A DNA stretch of 64,000 bases from Caballeronia telluris (GTDB taxonomy: Bacteria > Pseudomonadota > Gammaproteobacteria > Burkholderiales > Burkholderiaceae). Below the pieces are notes generated by a model, which was not told the DNA's origin, made no database searches, and saw only the letters and a program-made list of their open reading frames with translations. Location of the stretch: the NCBI RefSeq assembly GCF_001544495.1, contig NZ_FCNZ02000001.1, forward strand, positions 496,001 to 560,000, read 5' to 3'. This document shows positions 27,386-37,751 of this stretch, one piece after another (the first letter of the stretch is position 1; each line of letters starts with the position of its first letter). Both the position numbers and the translations under genes were made by a program.

Positions 27386-29068
27386 CTACGCCAGATCCAG
27401 TGCCGATGTCATGTCGCCGAGCGGCGCTTCGCCATTCGCGGCGAACGCGCGGTCGCGCGCCGCCACGCCTTCGAGCGGCGGGAGATCGTGCACGCGCGAG
27501 ATGAAGCGCAGGATCGAGTTCGTGTCGTAGACCGTATGGTCGACGAAACCCTTCTTCGCGTAAGGCGAGATCACGAGCGCGGGGATGCGCGAACCCGGTC
27601 CCCAGCGATCGCCCTTCGGCGGCGAGACGTGGTCCCACCAGCCGCCGTTTTCGTCGACCGTGACGATCACCACGGTGTTTTCCCACTGCGGCCCGCGCCG
27701 GATATGCTCGATCACGTTCGCGATATGCCGGTCGCCGGACTCCACGTCCGCGTATCCGGCGTGCATGTTCAGATTGCCTTGCGGCTTGTAGAACGTGACG
27801 GCGGGCAGGCGGCCGGCGTCGATGTCGGCGAGCAGTTTGTTGGTCGACGGATCGTCGCCGATACCGCCGTCGCGCAGATGCTGCGCGCGCGCCTGCGTGC
27901 CCGGCGCGAAATTGCGGAAGTAGTTGAACGGCTGGTGGTGATACTGGAAATCGGGCACCGAACCCGTGTCCGCATGGTCGAGCGCGTACTGCCACGCGCC
28001 GCTGTACCACGCCCAGTCGACGCCCTTGGCCGAAAGCCGGTCGCCGATCGTCGCGTAATCCTGCGGCGGCAGCACGCGCGGATTCGCAGGATCGGCGACC
28101 ATCGGATCGCCATGCTCGGCCGGGCGCACGTTGCTCGGCTGAAACGGCGGCGCCATTGTGTTGACTGCGTAGCCGTCCGCGGTCAGCGCGCCGTCGCGCA
28201 CGAATTTGGGCGGCCCTTCGAGCGCCGATTTTGGCGAATCGGGTGCGAGCTTCAGGCGCGTGCCGGTGAGATCGCCGCCTTCCACGATCGAAACGAGCTT
28301 TGCCGCAGGTCCGCTCTCCACGTTCGGGTAAAACGGCGCCTGCGCCGAAATCAGGAAAATGTGATTGAGCCACGAGCCGCCGAACGCAGACATGAAGAAG
28401 TTGTCGCAGAGCGTGTACTGGCTCGCCAGGCCCCAGAGGCGCAGCGTATCGGCGGAATTGCGGTAGTGGCCCATCACGAGGCCGCCGGAATCGCCCCACG
28501 CGGCGAACTGGTTGTTGCGCCCCGCGTTGATCTGCATCTGGTTCTGATAGAAGCGATGGACGAGATCCCGCGTGATGACGCCGTTCGGCAGCGGCTCGCC
28601 CTGGGCATCAACGAGGCGGAACGGCGAATTCGCGAGCCCCGCGATCTGCTTCTCCGAGATCGCATAGCGCTTGCCGTTCACCTCCTGCGCCTCGGGCACG
28701 AGGCCGCCCCAGATGGCCGGCAGCGTGGGAAGCGGCGTGCGGCCGTCGCGGTCGAGCTGGACATAGCGCGCTTGCGGCACCGACGCGAGCGGATACTGAA
28801 CGCCCGGAAAGTCGCCGTACAGGTTCGTGAAGCTGCGATTTTCCGCATAGATCACGACGATGCGGCGCACCTTTGCCTGTAGCGTGCGGTCGAGCGCGAG
28901 ATCGGCGGCGGTCTTGGGCGCGGCCGGCTTCGGCTCGAACAGGTTGCAGCCGCCGATCGACAAGCCCGCGAGACCGACGCCGGCGGCAAGCAGGCGCCGG
29001 CGCGCGGGGTCCGCGGGCGCGTCGCTTTCAGGAGGGAGGTCGTCACGCGGATCGTCGTTCTGGCTCAT
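27386..29068 (-). CDS. Tat-exported phosphoesterase (phospholipase C / AcpA-type acid phosphatase)
   Basis: 560 residues. The N-terminus has a twin-arginine signal ARRRLLAAGVGLAG ending in a lipobox-like IGGC, so it may be an exported lipoprotein. The PF04185 phosphoesterase domain starts with VVIYAENRSFTNLYGDFPG (Glu-Asn-Arg-Ser-Phe metal site). It continues with FFMSAFGGSWLNHIFLISA and ends with VTVDENGGWWDHVSPP and a DHTVYDTNSILRFI segment. The length, shorter than the ~700-residue PlcC with its extra C-terminal domains, is closer to AcpA acid phosphatases. ATG 29068 has AAGGAG seven bases upstream; the 31-residue extension above it lacks a ribosome site. Confidence 0.9.
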   Translation of the reverse strand: MSQNDDPRDDLPPESDAPADPARRRLLAAGVGLAGLSIGGCNLFEPKPAAPKTAADLALDRTLQAKVRRIVVIYAENRSFTNLYGDFPGVQYPLASVPQARYVQLDRDGRTPLPTLPAIWGGLVPEAQEVNGKRYAISEKQIAGLANSPFRLVDAQGEPLPNGVITRDLVHRFYQNQMQINAGRNNQFAAWGDSGGLVMGHYRNSADTLRLWGLASQYTLCDNFFMSAFGGSWLNHIFLISAQAPFYPNVESGPAAKLVSIVEGGDLTGTRLKLAPDSPKSALEGPPKFVRDGALTADGYAVNTMAPPFQPSNVRPAEHGDPMVADPANPRVLPPQDYATIGDRLSAKGVDWAWYSGAWQYALDHADTGSVPDFQYHHQPFNYFRNFAPGTQARAQHLRDGGIGDDPSTNKLLADIDAGRLPAVTFYKPQGNLNMHAGYADVESGDRHIANVIEHIRRGPQWENTVVIVTVDENGGWWDHVSPPKGDRWGPGSRIPALVISPYAKKGFVDHTVYDTNSILRFISRVHDLPPLEGVAARDRAFAANGEAPLGDMTSALDLA

Positions 29069-29403
29069 CGCTGGCTCCTTACGCTGGTCCCAAGCAAGAT
29101 TTTGCGTGGACGCGCGGCGGCGCGCGCCAGGCATTATGGTCAATCCGGCCCGACGCGCCAACCGATCAGAACCCGGTGCTTACCCCGGCGCGCCGCCCGC
29201 AACAGCAGGTGAACCGCATCTTGCCCGGAAAGCGCGGCGCCGAAAAGCTGGCCGAATGGAGTACGCCAAAATGCACAAAAGCGTCCAGAAGCGCGCAAAA
29301 GTCAAAAATTCGAAACGAATGTGCGATTCGCCTATGCCTTTTGGCTGACTGGAAACCGTCATCGCACGCGACTACTATCAACCAAGCGACCGAATTCGGC
29401 TGA
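29069..29403. other. 335-base intergenic region, no gene found
   Basis: Lies between the TauE/SafE gene and the phosphoesterase gene, both on the minus strand. The part from about 29270 to 29400 is AT-richer than the flanks and likely holds the promoter of the phosphoesterase gene. I see no conserved reading frame, hairpin with T-tract or RNA gene. Confidence 0.4.
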
Positions 29404-30198
29404 TCAACTGAGCACGAGCTTCACGCCAACCAGAAGGAGCGTCGCGGCAAGCACGTTGCGCAGCAAGGCTTCCGGCGCCTTCGAAGAGAGCATGCTGCCG
29501 ATCGCGATGCCGGGCAGCGAGCCGACGAGGAGCGAAGCGAGCAGCGCCCAGTCGACCGAACCGAGCAGCCAGTGGCCGGTGCCGGCGATCAACGTGAGCG
29601 GCACGGCGTGCGCGATGTCGGAGCCGACGATGCGCGCCGTCGCGAGGCGCGGGTAGAGCAGCAGGAGCACGGTCACGCCGATCGCGCCCGCGCCGACCGA
29701 CGTGATCGAAACGAGCACGCCGAGAATCGCGCCGGTCAGCATGGTCCACGCGGCGGTGCGCTGCGGATGTTCCGGGCGGCCCGTTCCCTTGCGATAGGCG
29801 AGGCGCGCGAGTTGCGGCCGGAACACGAGCGAAACGGCGGTGATGAGGAGCGCTGTGCCAAGAATCAGCTGGATCACGCGGGCTGCGCCGGGCGAGTGCG
29901 CGCCGTAGTAGTGCAGCAAAACGAGCGTGATCGCGGCGGCTGGCACACTGCCTGCGGCGAGCCGGCCGGTGATGCGCCAGTCGACCGAGCCCTTGATGCC
30001 GTGCACGAGCGTGCCGGCCGTCTTGGTCGCGGCGGCGTAGAGCAGGTCGGTGCCGACTGCGGTGGCCGGGTGGATGCCGAACAGGAGGACGAGGAGCGGC
30101 GTCATCAGCGAGCCGCCGCCCACGCCCGTCAGGCCGACGAGAAACCCGACGGCCAGCCCGGACGCAGAATAAAGTAAGTCGATATGCGGAAATGACAT
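29404..30198 (-). CDS. Sulfite exporter TauE/SafE family permease
   Basis: 264 residues, about eight TM helices arranged as two related halves. The N-terminal GFLVGLTGVGGGSLMTPLL and the second-half GVLVSITSVGAGAIGVTVL are the family's repeated Gly-rich motifs. Members move anions such as sulfite or sulfonates, but specificity is not deducible. ATG 30198 precedes the first TM directly; upstream codons are not conserved and the gene lacks a strong ribosome site. It is divergent from the debranching enzyme gene. Confidence 0.9.
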   Translation of the reverse strand: MSFPHIDLLYSASGLAVGFLVGLTGVGGGSLMTPLLVLLFGIHPATAVGTDLLYAAATKTAGTLVHGIKGSVDWRITGRLAAGSVPAAAITLVLLHYYGAHSPGAARVIQLILGTALLITAVSLVFRPQLARLAYRKGTGRPEHPQRTAAWTMLTGAILGVLVSITSVGAGAIGVTVLLLLYPRLATARIVGSDIAHAVPLTLIAGTGHWLLGSVDWALLASLLVGSLPGIAIGSMLSSKAPEALLRNVLAATLLLVGVKLVLS

Positions 30199-30433
30199 TC
30201 GCGCGGAGAACCCGTTAGGCGTGAGCCGGTCGAAAAACCGTCGATGATAGCCGGTCGGCGGCCTGCCCGCTCCCGGTGGGCCGGAGTTGGCCTGCGCGGG
30301 CCCGATGCAGGGCAGCGGCCGACGGCTTCTTGTGCGCAAGCCAATCCGAGCCGGCAAGCGCGCGCCAAGGCGCAGAATAGGGCGACTCGACGCGCGGTTT
30401 CGCGCTCGTTCACGATCATGCAGGAAGGTGCAA

Positions 30434-32644
30434 ATGGAACCAAAGCAACCCACGCCGCATCCCGACGACGCGTTCATTCCGACGGAGCACGCGAATATCG
30501 CGAGCGAGCGGCAGTTCGTGCTGAAATCGGGCAACACGTTCGCCGTCAACGATGCGAACGGCGACATCCGCGGCACCGACGACGGCCTGTTCGTCAACGA
30601 TACGCGCGTGCTCTCGGAACTGGTGCTGACTTTCGGCGGCCGCGCGCCGTCGCTGCTGTCGGGCAGCGTGTCGAGCGACAACGCCGTCTTCACCGCGCAT
30701 CTGACCAACAATCCGCTGCCGCCCATCGGCGGCGCGCGTACGCCCGAGGGCGTGATCCACGTCGAGCGCAAACGGGTGCTGTCGCGTCACGTGCTGCACG
30801 AAAGCATCGTGCTCACCAATTACGGAACAGAGCCGGCCACTGTGCCGCTGTCGATTTCGTTCGCCGCCGACTTCCTCGACATGTTCGAAGTGCGCGGCGC
30901 CACGCGCAAGAAGCGTGGCACGGTGCGGCCGCCCGTCGTCGAGAATGGTGAGGTCGTGCTGCAATACACGGGCCTCGACGAAGTCGAACGCACCGCGCGC
31001 ATCCAGTTCACGCCGTCGCCGGACGCGCTCTCGCCGAGCCGCGCCGACTACACGCTCGACATCCAGTCGGAAACGGCAATTTCCATCTATCTTTCGGTCA
31101 CGGCCGTCACCCGCGCGCTCAGCGACGCAAGCGAACAGAGCAAGCTGAACGCCGCCGAAGCGCCGGAATGCGCGCCCGAATCGGGACGTTCGGCGATCCG
31201 CGAGGCGCTTGCCGAGGCGCATCAGCGCATGCGCGAGCGGCGCCGCGCGACGGCGCGGGTGAGGTCGAGCAATCCGCTTTTCAGCGAATGGATCGACCGC
31301 TCGCTGTCCGATCTGGGCCTGCTCACCACCGATCTGGAAACGGGCCCCTATCCCTACGCGGGCATTCCGTGGTTCTCGACGGCGTTCGGGCGCGACGCGA
31401 TCATCACGTCGCTGCAGATGCTGTGGCTGCAGCCGTCGCTTGCGCGCGGCGTGCTGCGCTTTCTCGCGGCGCATCAGGCGCGCGAGGACTCGGCGTTTCG
31501 CGACGCCGAAGTCGGCAAGATCATGCACGAAACGCGCAAGAGCGAAATGGCCGCCACCGGCGAGGTGCCGTTCGCGATGTACTACGGCGGCGTCGACAGC
31601 ACGCCGCTCTTCGTCGTCCTCGCGGGCGCCTATGCGGAGCGAACCGGCGACCGCGCGCTCGTCGACGAACTGTGGCCGTCGCTGCAACTCGCCACGCAAT
31701 GGATCGCGCGCCACTGCGACAAGAACGCGTTCGGCCTGCTCGATTATCAGCGCGCGTCCGAACACGGTCTCGCGAACCAGGGCTGGAAGGACAGCCAGGA
31801 TTCCGTGTTTCACGCAGACGGCCGCTTCCCCGACGGCCCGATCGCGCTCGTCGAGGTGCAGGGTTACGCGGCGACGGCCTTCGCGACGATGGCGCGTCTC
31901 GCCCGCCAGCGCGGCGCCAAGGACGACGCGATCGAATACGAGGCGCGCGCGCAGAACATCCGCGATCGCGTCGAGGCGATGTACTGGATGCCCGAGTCGC
32001 AGTTCTACGGCATCGCGCTCGACGGTCACGGCGAGTTGTGCCGCGTCCTGGCGTCGAATGCGGGGCATCTGCTCGCGTTCGATCTGGTCGAGCGCGAGCG
32101 CGGCGAAGCGGTTGCGCGGCAACTGGAATCGACGCTGTTTCACACCGGCTGGGGCGTGCGCACGCTGGCCGCGAGCCAGCCGCGCTTCAATCCGATGTCG
32201 TATCACAACGGCTCGGTCTGGCCGCACGACACCGCGATGTGCGCGCGAGGCCTGGCCCGCTACGGCGATCGAGGCGGCGCCGTGCGGCTGTTGCAGGCGT
32301 TGTTCGAAGCGGCGGTGACCTTCGACATGAGGCTGCCCGAACTCTTCTGCGGCTTCACGCGCCAGCGCGGCGAGAAGCCGATCGCTTATCCGGTCGCGTG
32401 TTTGCCGCAGGCGTGGGCGGCGGGCGCGCCGTTCATGATCCTGGAAGCGTGTCTCGGCCTGACGATCGACGCCGCGCGCGACGAAGTGCGGATCGACCGG
32501 CCGCAACTGCCGGATGGCATCGACTGGCTGGAAATCGGCGATTTGCGCGTCGGCGAGCGGACCGTGTCGATCACGTTCCGGCGCGTGGGCGGGCAGGTCG
32601 TGCCGTCGGTGGAGGGGGACGTGCGCGTTATCGCGCTGCTGTAA
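30434..32644 (+). CDS. Glycogen debranching enzyme-type amylo-alpha-1,6-glucosidase
   Basis: 736 residues. The N-terminal glycogen-debranching N domain (about 20-230) shows FAVNDANGDIRGTDDGLFVNDTRVLS. The C-terminal alpha/alpha-toroid resembles GH63/GH133 glucosidases, with PWFSTAFGRDAIITSL and NQGWKDSQDSVFHADGR holding acidic residues, and the late YHNGSVWPHDTAM. It is likely involved in glycogen or trehalose-related glucan metabolism. ATG 30434 follows AGGAAGG. It stands alone, divergent from the permease gene. Confidence 0.88.
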   Translation: MEPKQPTPHPDDAFIPTEHANIASERQFVLKSGNTFAVNDANGDIRGTDDGLFVNDTRVLSELVLTFGGRAPSLLSGSVSSDNAVFTAHLTNNPLPPIGGARTPEGVIHVERKRVLSRHVLHESIVLTNYGTEPATVPLSISFAADFLDMFEVRGATRKKRGTVRPPVVENGEVVLQYTGLDEVERTARIQFTPSPDALSPSRADYTLDIQSETAISIYLSVTAVTRALSDASEQSKLNAAEAPECAPESGRSAIREALAEAHQRMRERRRATARVRSSNPLFSEWIDRSLSDLGLLTTDLETGPYPYAGIPWFSTAFGRDAIITSLQMLWLQPSLARGVLRFLAAHQAREDSAFRDAEVGKIMHETRKSEMAATGEVPFAMYYGGVDSTPLFVVLAGAYAERTGDRALVDELWPSLQLATQWIARHCDKNAFGLLDYQRASEHGLANQGWKDSQDSVFHADGRFPDGPIALVEVQGYAATAFATMARLARQRGAKDDAIEYEARAQNIRDRVEAMYWMPESQFYGIALDGHGELCRVLASNAGHLLAFDLVERERGEAVARQLESTLFHTGWGVRTLAASQPRFNPMSYHNGSVWPHDTAMCARGLARYGDRGGAVRLLQALFEAAVTFDMRLPELFCGFTRQRGEKPIAYPVACLPQAWAAGAPFMILEACLGLTIDAARDEVRIDRPQLPDGIDWLEIGDLRVGERTVSITFRRVGGQVVPSVEGDVRVIALL

Positions 32645-32649
32645 CGGTG

Positions 32650-32681
32650 GGTGGCTGCGCACGGGAACGTGCGCAGCCACC
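32650..32681. repeat. 13-base perfect inverted repeat between convergent genes
   Basis: GGTGGCTGCGCAC and its exact complement are separated by six bases, inside the 44-base gap between the debranching and pobA stops. Neither side has a T-run, so it is not a canonical Rho-independent terminator, but the position suggests it blocks read-through in both directions. Confidence 0.7.
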
Positions 32682-32688
32682 GTCGCGG

Positions 32689-33960
<1,272 letters not shown>

Positions 33961-34776
33961 CTAATTTTGAGATAAAGGGGTGCGGCGCGCGATGAAGCGC
34001 ACGATCATATCGACCAGCGCCTCTCTGTTCGCGGGCGGCGCGGGCGGGATTTCCAGCGGGCAGGCGCGTGTTGCATGCAGCCGAAGCGCATCGAGATGAC
34101 GGGCGGTGCCGTGGTCCTCGTCGGCGTTCGCGGAAAGGGCGAGCAGTGGGCAGCGGACCGCATCCAGTTCGCTTTCGAGGTTCCAGTTGACGAGCGATGG
34201 CTCGGGCGGCGTCTTCGCGGGCGGGGCGTCATGTGTCGCGAGGGCATCGCCGTGGAAGCGCCCGAGGCGTTTGTGCAAATTCGTCGTTTCGAAGGTGGCG
34301 CGCGCGCCGAGCAAGTCCTCCGTGCGCGCCGGTTCCGCGAAAACCTGCGGCGCGATCAGTGCCGCGCCCGCCAGCGCGTCTGGATGCGCGATCGCATAGA
34401 GCAACGCGATCGTGGCGCCGTCGCGCGCGCCCACGATCCACATGCGGCGTCGGCACGCGGGGTCGATATCGAAGGCGTCGAGCAGTCCGGGCAGGATGTC
34501 GCACGCTTGCTGGCGCAGCAGGTCGATCGGCCAGGAGTGCGGGTGAGCGTGTACCGAAGCGGGCCAGCCGCTGTCCGGCCGGCGAAGAACCAGCCCCCGA
34601 ATGCCAAGCGCGCGATTCAGCGCGCGGCCGAGCGCGATCGGCCAATCATCGGGCGCGCCGCCTTCGTGCAGCAACACGGCGATGGGCGCGTCGCGGCTCT
34701 CGTCGGCGAGCCATTCGTATTTGACCGTAACGGCGTCGCGTGAAACGGTCGCGGCAAGGGTGACGGAATCGGTCAT
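33961..34776 (-). CDS. Alpha/beta hydrolase family protein
   Basis: 271 residues. The serine-hydrolase elbow is atypical: the expected G-x-S-x-G position reads VGARDGATIALLYA, where an Asp replaces the nucleophilic Ser, as in haloalkane dehalogenase-like or inactive members. The strand before (RPDSGWPASV) and the late PLLALSANADEDHGT fit the fold. I take the ATG at 34776 because the upstream extension to 34881 has unconserved Arg-rich sequence. Co-transcription with pobA is possible. Function unknown. Confidence 0.78.
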   Translation of the reverse strand: MTDSVTLAATVSRDAVTVKYEWLADESRDAPIAVLLHEGGAPDDWPIALGRALNRALGIRGLVLRRPDSGWPASVHAHPHSWPIDLLRQQACDILPGLLDAFDIDPACRRRMWIVGARDGATIALLYAIAHPDALAGAALIAPQVFAEPARTEDLLGARATFETTNLHKRLGRFHGDALATHDAPPAKTPPEPSLVNWNLESELDAVRCPLLALSANADEDHGTARHLDALRLHATRACPLEIPPAPPANREALVDMIVRFIARRTPLSQN

Positions 34777-34907
34777 GCGTGAGGTTCGCGCCCATTCGAG
34801 GAGGTTGCGTATCAACGAGTCTAGGCGTTCGGCGCGACCGCGACAGGCCCGGCGCTTGCTGAAAACAGGTCCGGGTATCACTTCGACAACCGATCAGGAG
34901 AACCGCC

Positions 34908-35774
34908 ATGACCGAGCATTCCTATCCGACCCCGCCGTTTCCCGATCAGCAGCAGGACCGCCAGCCCGGCCTGACCGCGCCGATGAACCCGCAGCCCGAC
35001 CACGGCGAGAAATCCTACAAGGGCAGCGGACGCCTCGCCGGAAAAGTCGCGCTCGTCACGGGCGCGGACAGCGGCATCGGCCGGGCGGTCGCGATCGCCT
35101 ACGCGCGCGAAGGCGCCGACGTCGCCATCGCCTATCTGAACGAAGACGACGACGCGCAAGAAACCGCGCGCTGGGTCGAGGAAGCGGGGCGCCGCTCGCT
35201 GCTTTTGCCCGGCGACATCACGGATCGCGCGCACTGCCGCGATCTGGTCGCGAAAACGGTGGAGAAGTTCGGCGGCATCGACGTGATCGTGAACAACGCG
35301 GCCTATCAGATGACCTACGACGGCCTCGAAGACATCAGCGACGACGAGTGGGACAAGACCTTCTCGACCAACATCGGCGCGATGTTTCGCATCATCAAGG
35401 CCGCGCTGCCGCATCTGAAGCCGGGCAGCGCGATCGTCAACACGAGTTCGGTCAACGCCGACGCGCCGAATCCCGGCCTCATCGCCTACGCGACGACCAA
35501 GGGCGCGATCCAGAACTTCACCGGCGGCCTCGCGCAACTGCTCGCCGAAAGGGGCATCCGCGCGAACTGCGTCGCGCCGGGTCCGATCTGGACGCCGCTG
35601 ATTCCGTCGACGATGCCGCCCGAGAAGGTCAAGAATTTCGGCTCGCAAGTGCCGATGAAGCGCGCCGGCCAGCCGGCCGAACTCGCCGCCGCCTACGTGA
35701 TGCTGGCCTCCGACGAATCGAGCTATACCTCGGGCGCGACGGTCGCCGTGACGGGAGGCAAGCCGATCATCTGA
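34908..35774 (+). CDS. Short-chain dehydrogenase/reductase (YghA-like)
   Basis: 288 residues. A Pro/Gln-rich N-terminal tail of about 40 residues precedes the Rossmann domain, with [20 protein letters not shown] near residue 51, NNAAYQ, catalytic Ser in NTSSVNA, and YATTKGA (Y-x3-K). The long tail and the [16 protein letters not shown] start match the YghA/general stress SDR subgroup, often induced by oxidative or osmotic stress. An AGGAGAA site lies just before the ATG. The substrate is unknown. Confidence 0.92.
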   Translation: MTEHSYPTPPFPDQQQDRQPGLTAPMNPQPDHGEKSYKGSGRLAGKVALVTGADSGIGRAVAIAYAREGADVAIAYLNEDDDAQETARWVEEAGRRSLLLPGDITDRAHCRDLVAKTVEKFGGIDVIVNNAAYQMTYDGLEDISDDEWDKTFSTNIGAMFRIIKAALPHLKPGSAIVNTSSVNADAPNPGLIAYATTKGAIQNFTGGLAQLLAERGIRANCVAPGPIWTPLIPSTMPPEKVKNFGSQVPMKRAGQPAELAAAYVMLASDESSYTSGATVAVTGGKPII

Positions 35775-35826
35775 GAAAAATGGCGCCACCCGGTATGATG
35801 ACCAGCCTCAATGCCCAGGTGACGCC

Positions 35827-36288
35827 ATGCAAATTCTCGTCGATGCCGACGCGTGTCCCGCCGTCGTCAAGGACATCCTGTTTCGAGCGGGGCCGCGCGT
35901 CGAGGTGTCGGTGACGCTCGTCGCGAACCAGTATTTGCGCACGCCGCCGTCGCCGTTCATCCGCTCGGTGCAGGTGCCGTCGGGCTTCGACGTGGCCGAT
36001 GCGCGCATCGTCGAGATGGCGGCGCCGGGCGATCTCGTGATCACCGCCGACATTCCGCTGGCGGCGAGCGTGCTCGCGAAGGGCGCGCATGCGCTCGACC
36101 CGCGCGGCGAATGGTTCAGCGCGGAGAACATCGAGGAGCGGCTGACCATCCGTTCGATGATGGATCAGTTGCGCAGCACGGGCGTCGAGACGGGCGGTCC
36201 GTCGCCGTACAGCCCGCGCGACGGCAAGCAGTTCGCCGCGCAACTTGACCGCTTTCTGTCGAAGTACCGCGCATCCCGGCCGAAATGA
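35827..36288 (+). CDS. YaiI/YqxD family protein (DUF188)
   Basis: 153 residues beginning [18 protein letters not shown], the acidic active-site-like motif of the DUF188 family, a PIN-like fold of unknown function. Further conserved parts are [22 protein letters not shown] and [14 protein letters not shown]. It starts 52 bases after the SDR gene. Its last bases overlap the acetyltransferase remnant. Confidence 0.9.
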   Translation: MQILVDADACPAVVKDILFRAGPRVEVSVTLVANQYLRTPPSPFIRSVQVPSGFDVADARIVEMAAPGDLVITADIPLAASVLAKGAHALDPRGEWFSAENIEERLTIRSMMDQLRSTGVETGGPSPYSPRDGKQFAAQLDRFLSKYRASRPK

Positions 36289-36448
36289 ACGGGTCCGCAT
36301 TCACGTCGCGCCGGACAACGAAGCGGCCATCCGGCTCTATCGCGCGGCGGGTTTCGAGCCGTTCGCCCGCGAACCGCGCGCGCTCAAGATCGACGGCGTC
36401 TATCACGATTCGCTGCTGATGACGCTGCCGTTCGGCAAAATGGCTTAA
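36284..36448 (+). pseudogene. C-terminal remnant of a GNAT acetyltransferase
   Basis: Fifty-four residues in a frame different from the DUF188 gene read [20 protein letters not shown] followed by AAGFEPFAREPRALKIDG and a terminal YHDSLLMTLPFGKMA. The N-x2-A-I-x-L-Y-x3-G-F pattern is motif B of GNAT N-acetyltransferases plus the usual last strands. The acetyl-CoA-binding motif A and everything before it are missing, and the frame runs into the DUF188 gene without a start. It is the tail of a deleted gene whose end also overlaps the aldo/keto reductase stop by four bases. Confidence 0.75.
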
Positions 36449-37497
36449 TAATCAGCCGCTTCTCTCAACTGCTTGAAACGGTATTCGCCGACGCGCGCCA
36501 GCATCCAGCCCGGATATTCGGCCGGCAACTGGCTCACTTCATCGAGCGCGGCGAGTTCGTCTTCGTTCAGGCGCACGCGGGTCGCGGCGATGTTGTCGTC
36601 GAGTTGCTCGACGCGCTTCGCCCCGATGATCACGCTCGTCACCGCCTTCTGATGCAGGAGCCACGCGAGCGCGATCTGCGCGACCGAGACGCCTTTCGCT
36701 TCGGCCATTCCGCGCATCGCGTCGATGCAGTCGTAAGCGCGCTCGACGTTCACCGGCGGGAAATCGAACTTGGTGCGGCGGCTGCCTTCTTCCTTGCCGC
36801 CTTCGCGCGTGTACTTGCCCGAGAGCAGGCCGCCCGCGAGCGGACTCCACACCAGCAAGCCGACGTTCTCGCTGTTCAGGAGCGGCACGACTTCGCGTTC
36901 CAGGTCGCGCCCGGCGATCGTGTAATACGCCTGTAGCGACTCGAAACGCGCCAGCCCGAGCCGCTCGGAAATGCCGAGCGCCTTCGCGATCTGCCACGCC
37001 GCCCAGTTCGACACGCCGATGTAGCGCACATGGCCGTGCTGCACGAGATTGTCGAGCGCGCGCAGCGTCTCTTCGATCGGCGTGGCCGGATCGAAGCCGT
37101 GAATCTGATACAGGTCGACGTGATCGAGTTGCAGGCGCTTGAGACTCGCCTTCACGCCGTCCATGATGTGAAAGCGCGAGCCGCCGCGCGAATTCACGCT
37201 TTTCGTGCCGGTTTCGCCGTGAATCTTCGTCGCGACGACCACGTTCTCGCGCGGCACCTTGAGGTTTTTCAGCGCTTGGCCGGTGATGATCTCGGACTGG
37301 CCGTCGGCGTAGACATCGGCGGTATCGATGAAATTGATGCCCGCGTCGAGCGAGCGGCCGATCAGCGTGTCGGCGTCCGCTTGCCGGAGCTGACCGATGT
37401 TGTCCCAAATGCCGCCGCTGCCGCCGCCGAAGGTCATGGCGCCGAGGCACAGTTCCGAAACGAAGAGACCGGTATTGCCGAATTTTCTGTAGCGCAT
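36445..37497 (-). CDS. Aldo/keto reductase
   Basis: 350 residues, TIM-barrel AKR. The catalytic tetrad is visible: Asp in FIDTADVYADGQSE, Tyr four residues later, Lys in VVATKIHGE, and His in LYQIHGFDPATP. The C-terminal VTSVIIGAKRVEQLDDN is the NADPH-binding segment. It likely reduces aldehydes or ketones; members near YghZ/Tas act on methylglyoxal or steroids, but nothing here fixes the substrate. ATG 37497 has GGAG upstream. It is divergent from an AraC regulator, which probably controls it. Confidence 0.92.
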   Translation of the reverse strand: MRYRKFGNTGLFVSELCLGAMTFGGGSGGIWDNIGQLRQADADTLIGRSLDAGINFIDTADVYADGQSEIITGQALKNLKVPRENVVVATKIHGETGTKSVNSRGGSRFHIMDGVKASLKRLQLDHVDLYQIHGFDPATPIEETLRALDNLVQHGHVRYIGVSNWAAWQIAKALGISERLGLARFESLQAYYTIAGRDLEREVVPLLNSENVGLLVWSPLAGGLLSGKYTREGGKEEGSRRTKFDFPPVNVERAYDCIDAMRGMAEAKGVSVAQIALAWLLHQKAVTSVIIGAKRVEQLDDNIAATRVRLNEDELAALDEVSQLPAEYPGWMLARVGEYRFKQLREAADY

Positions 37498-37751
37498 GGA
37501 CTGCTCCTCAATGGCTGACGGGGGATGCCGTCCGGGTGACATGGCCGCGTCGCCGCGACGTTGCGCGTGCTGAATGCGGGCATGGCCGGACCGGCGCCCG
37601 TGCAGTATCGTCCCGCCGATGGCGGCGGCCATAGCCTGATCCTGTCGGATCATTGCCTGTTCCTGCAAAGCCAGCGGGGCGCGGTGAGCGAACTCGCGCA
37701 CGCGCGAGTAAGCTACCTACAGTCCCTGAAACCTCCTTCTTTCGCGAAACC

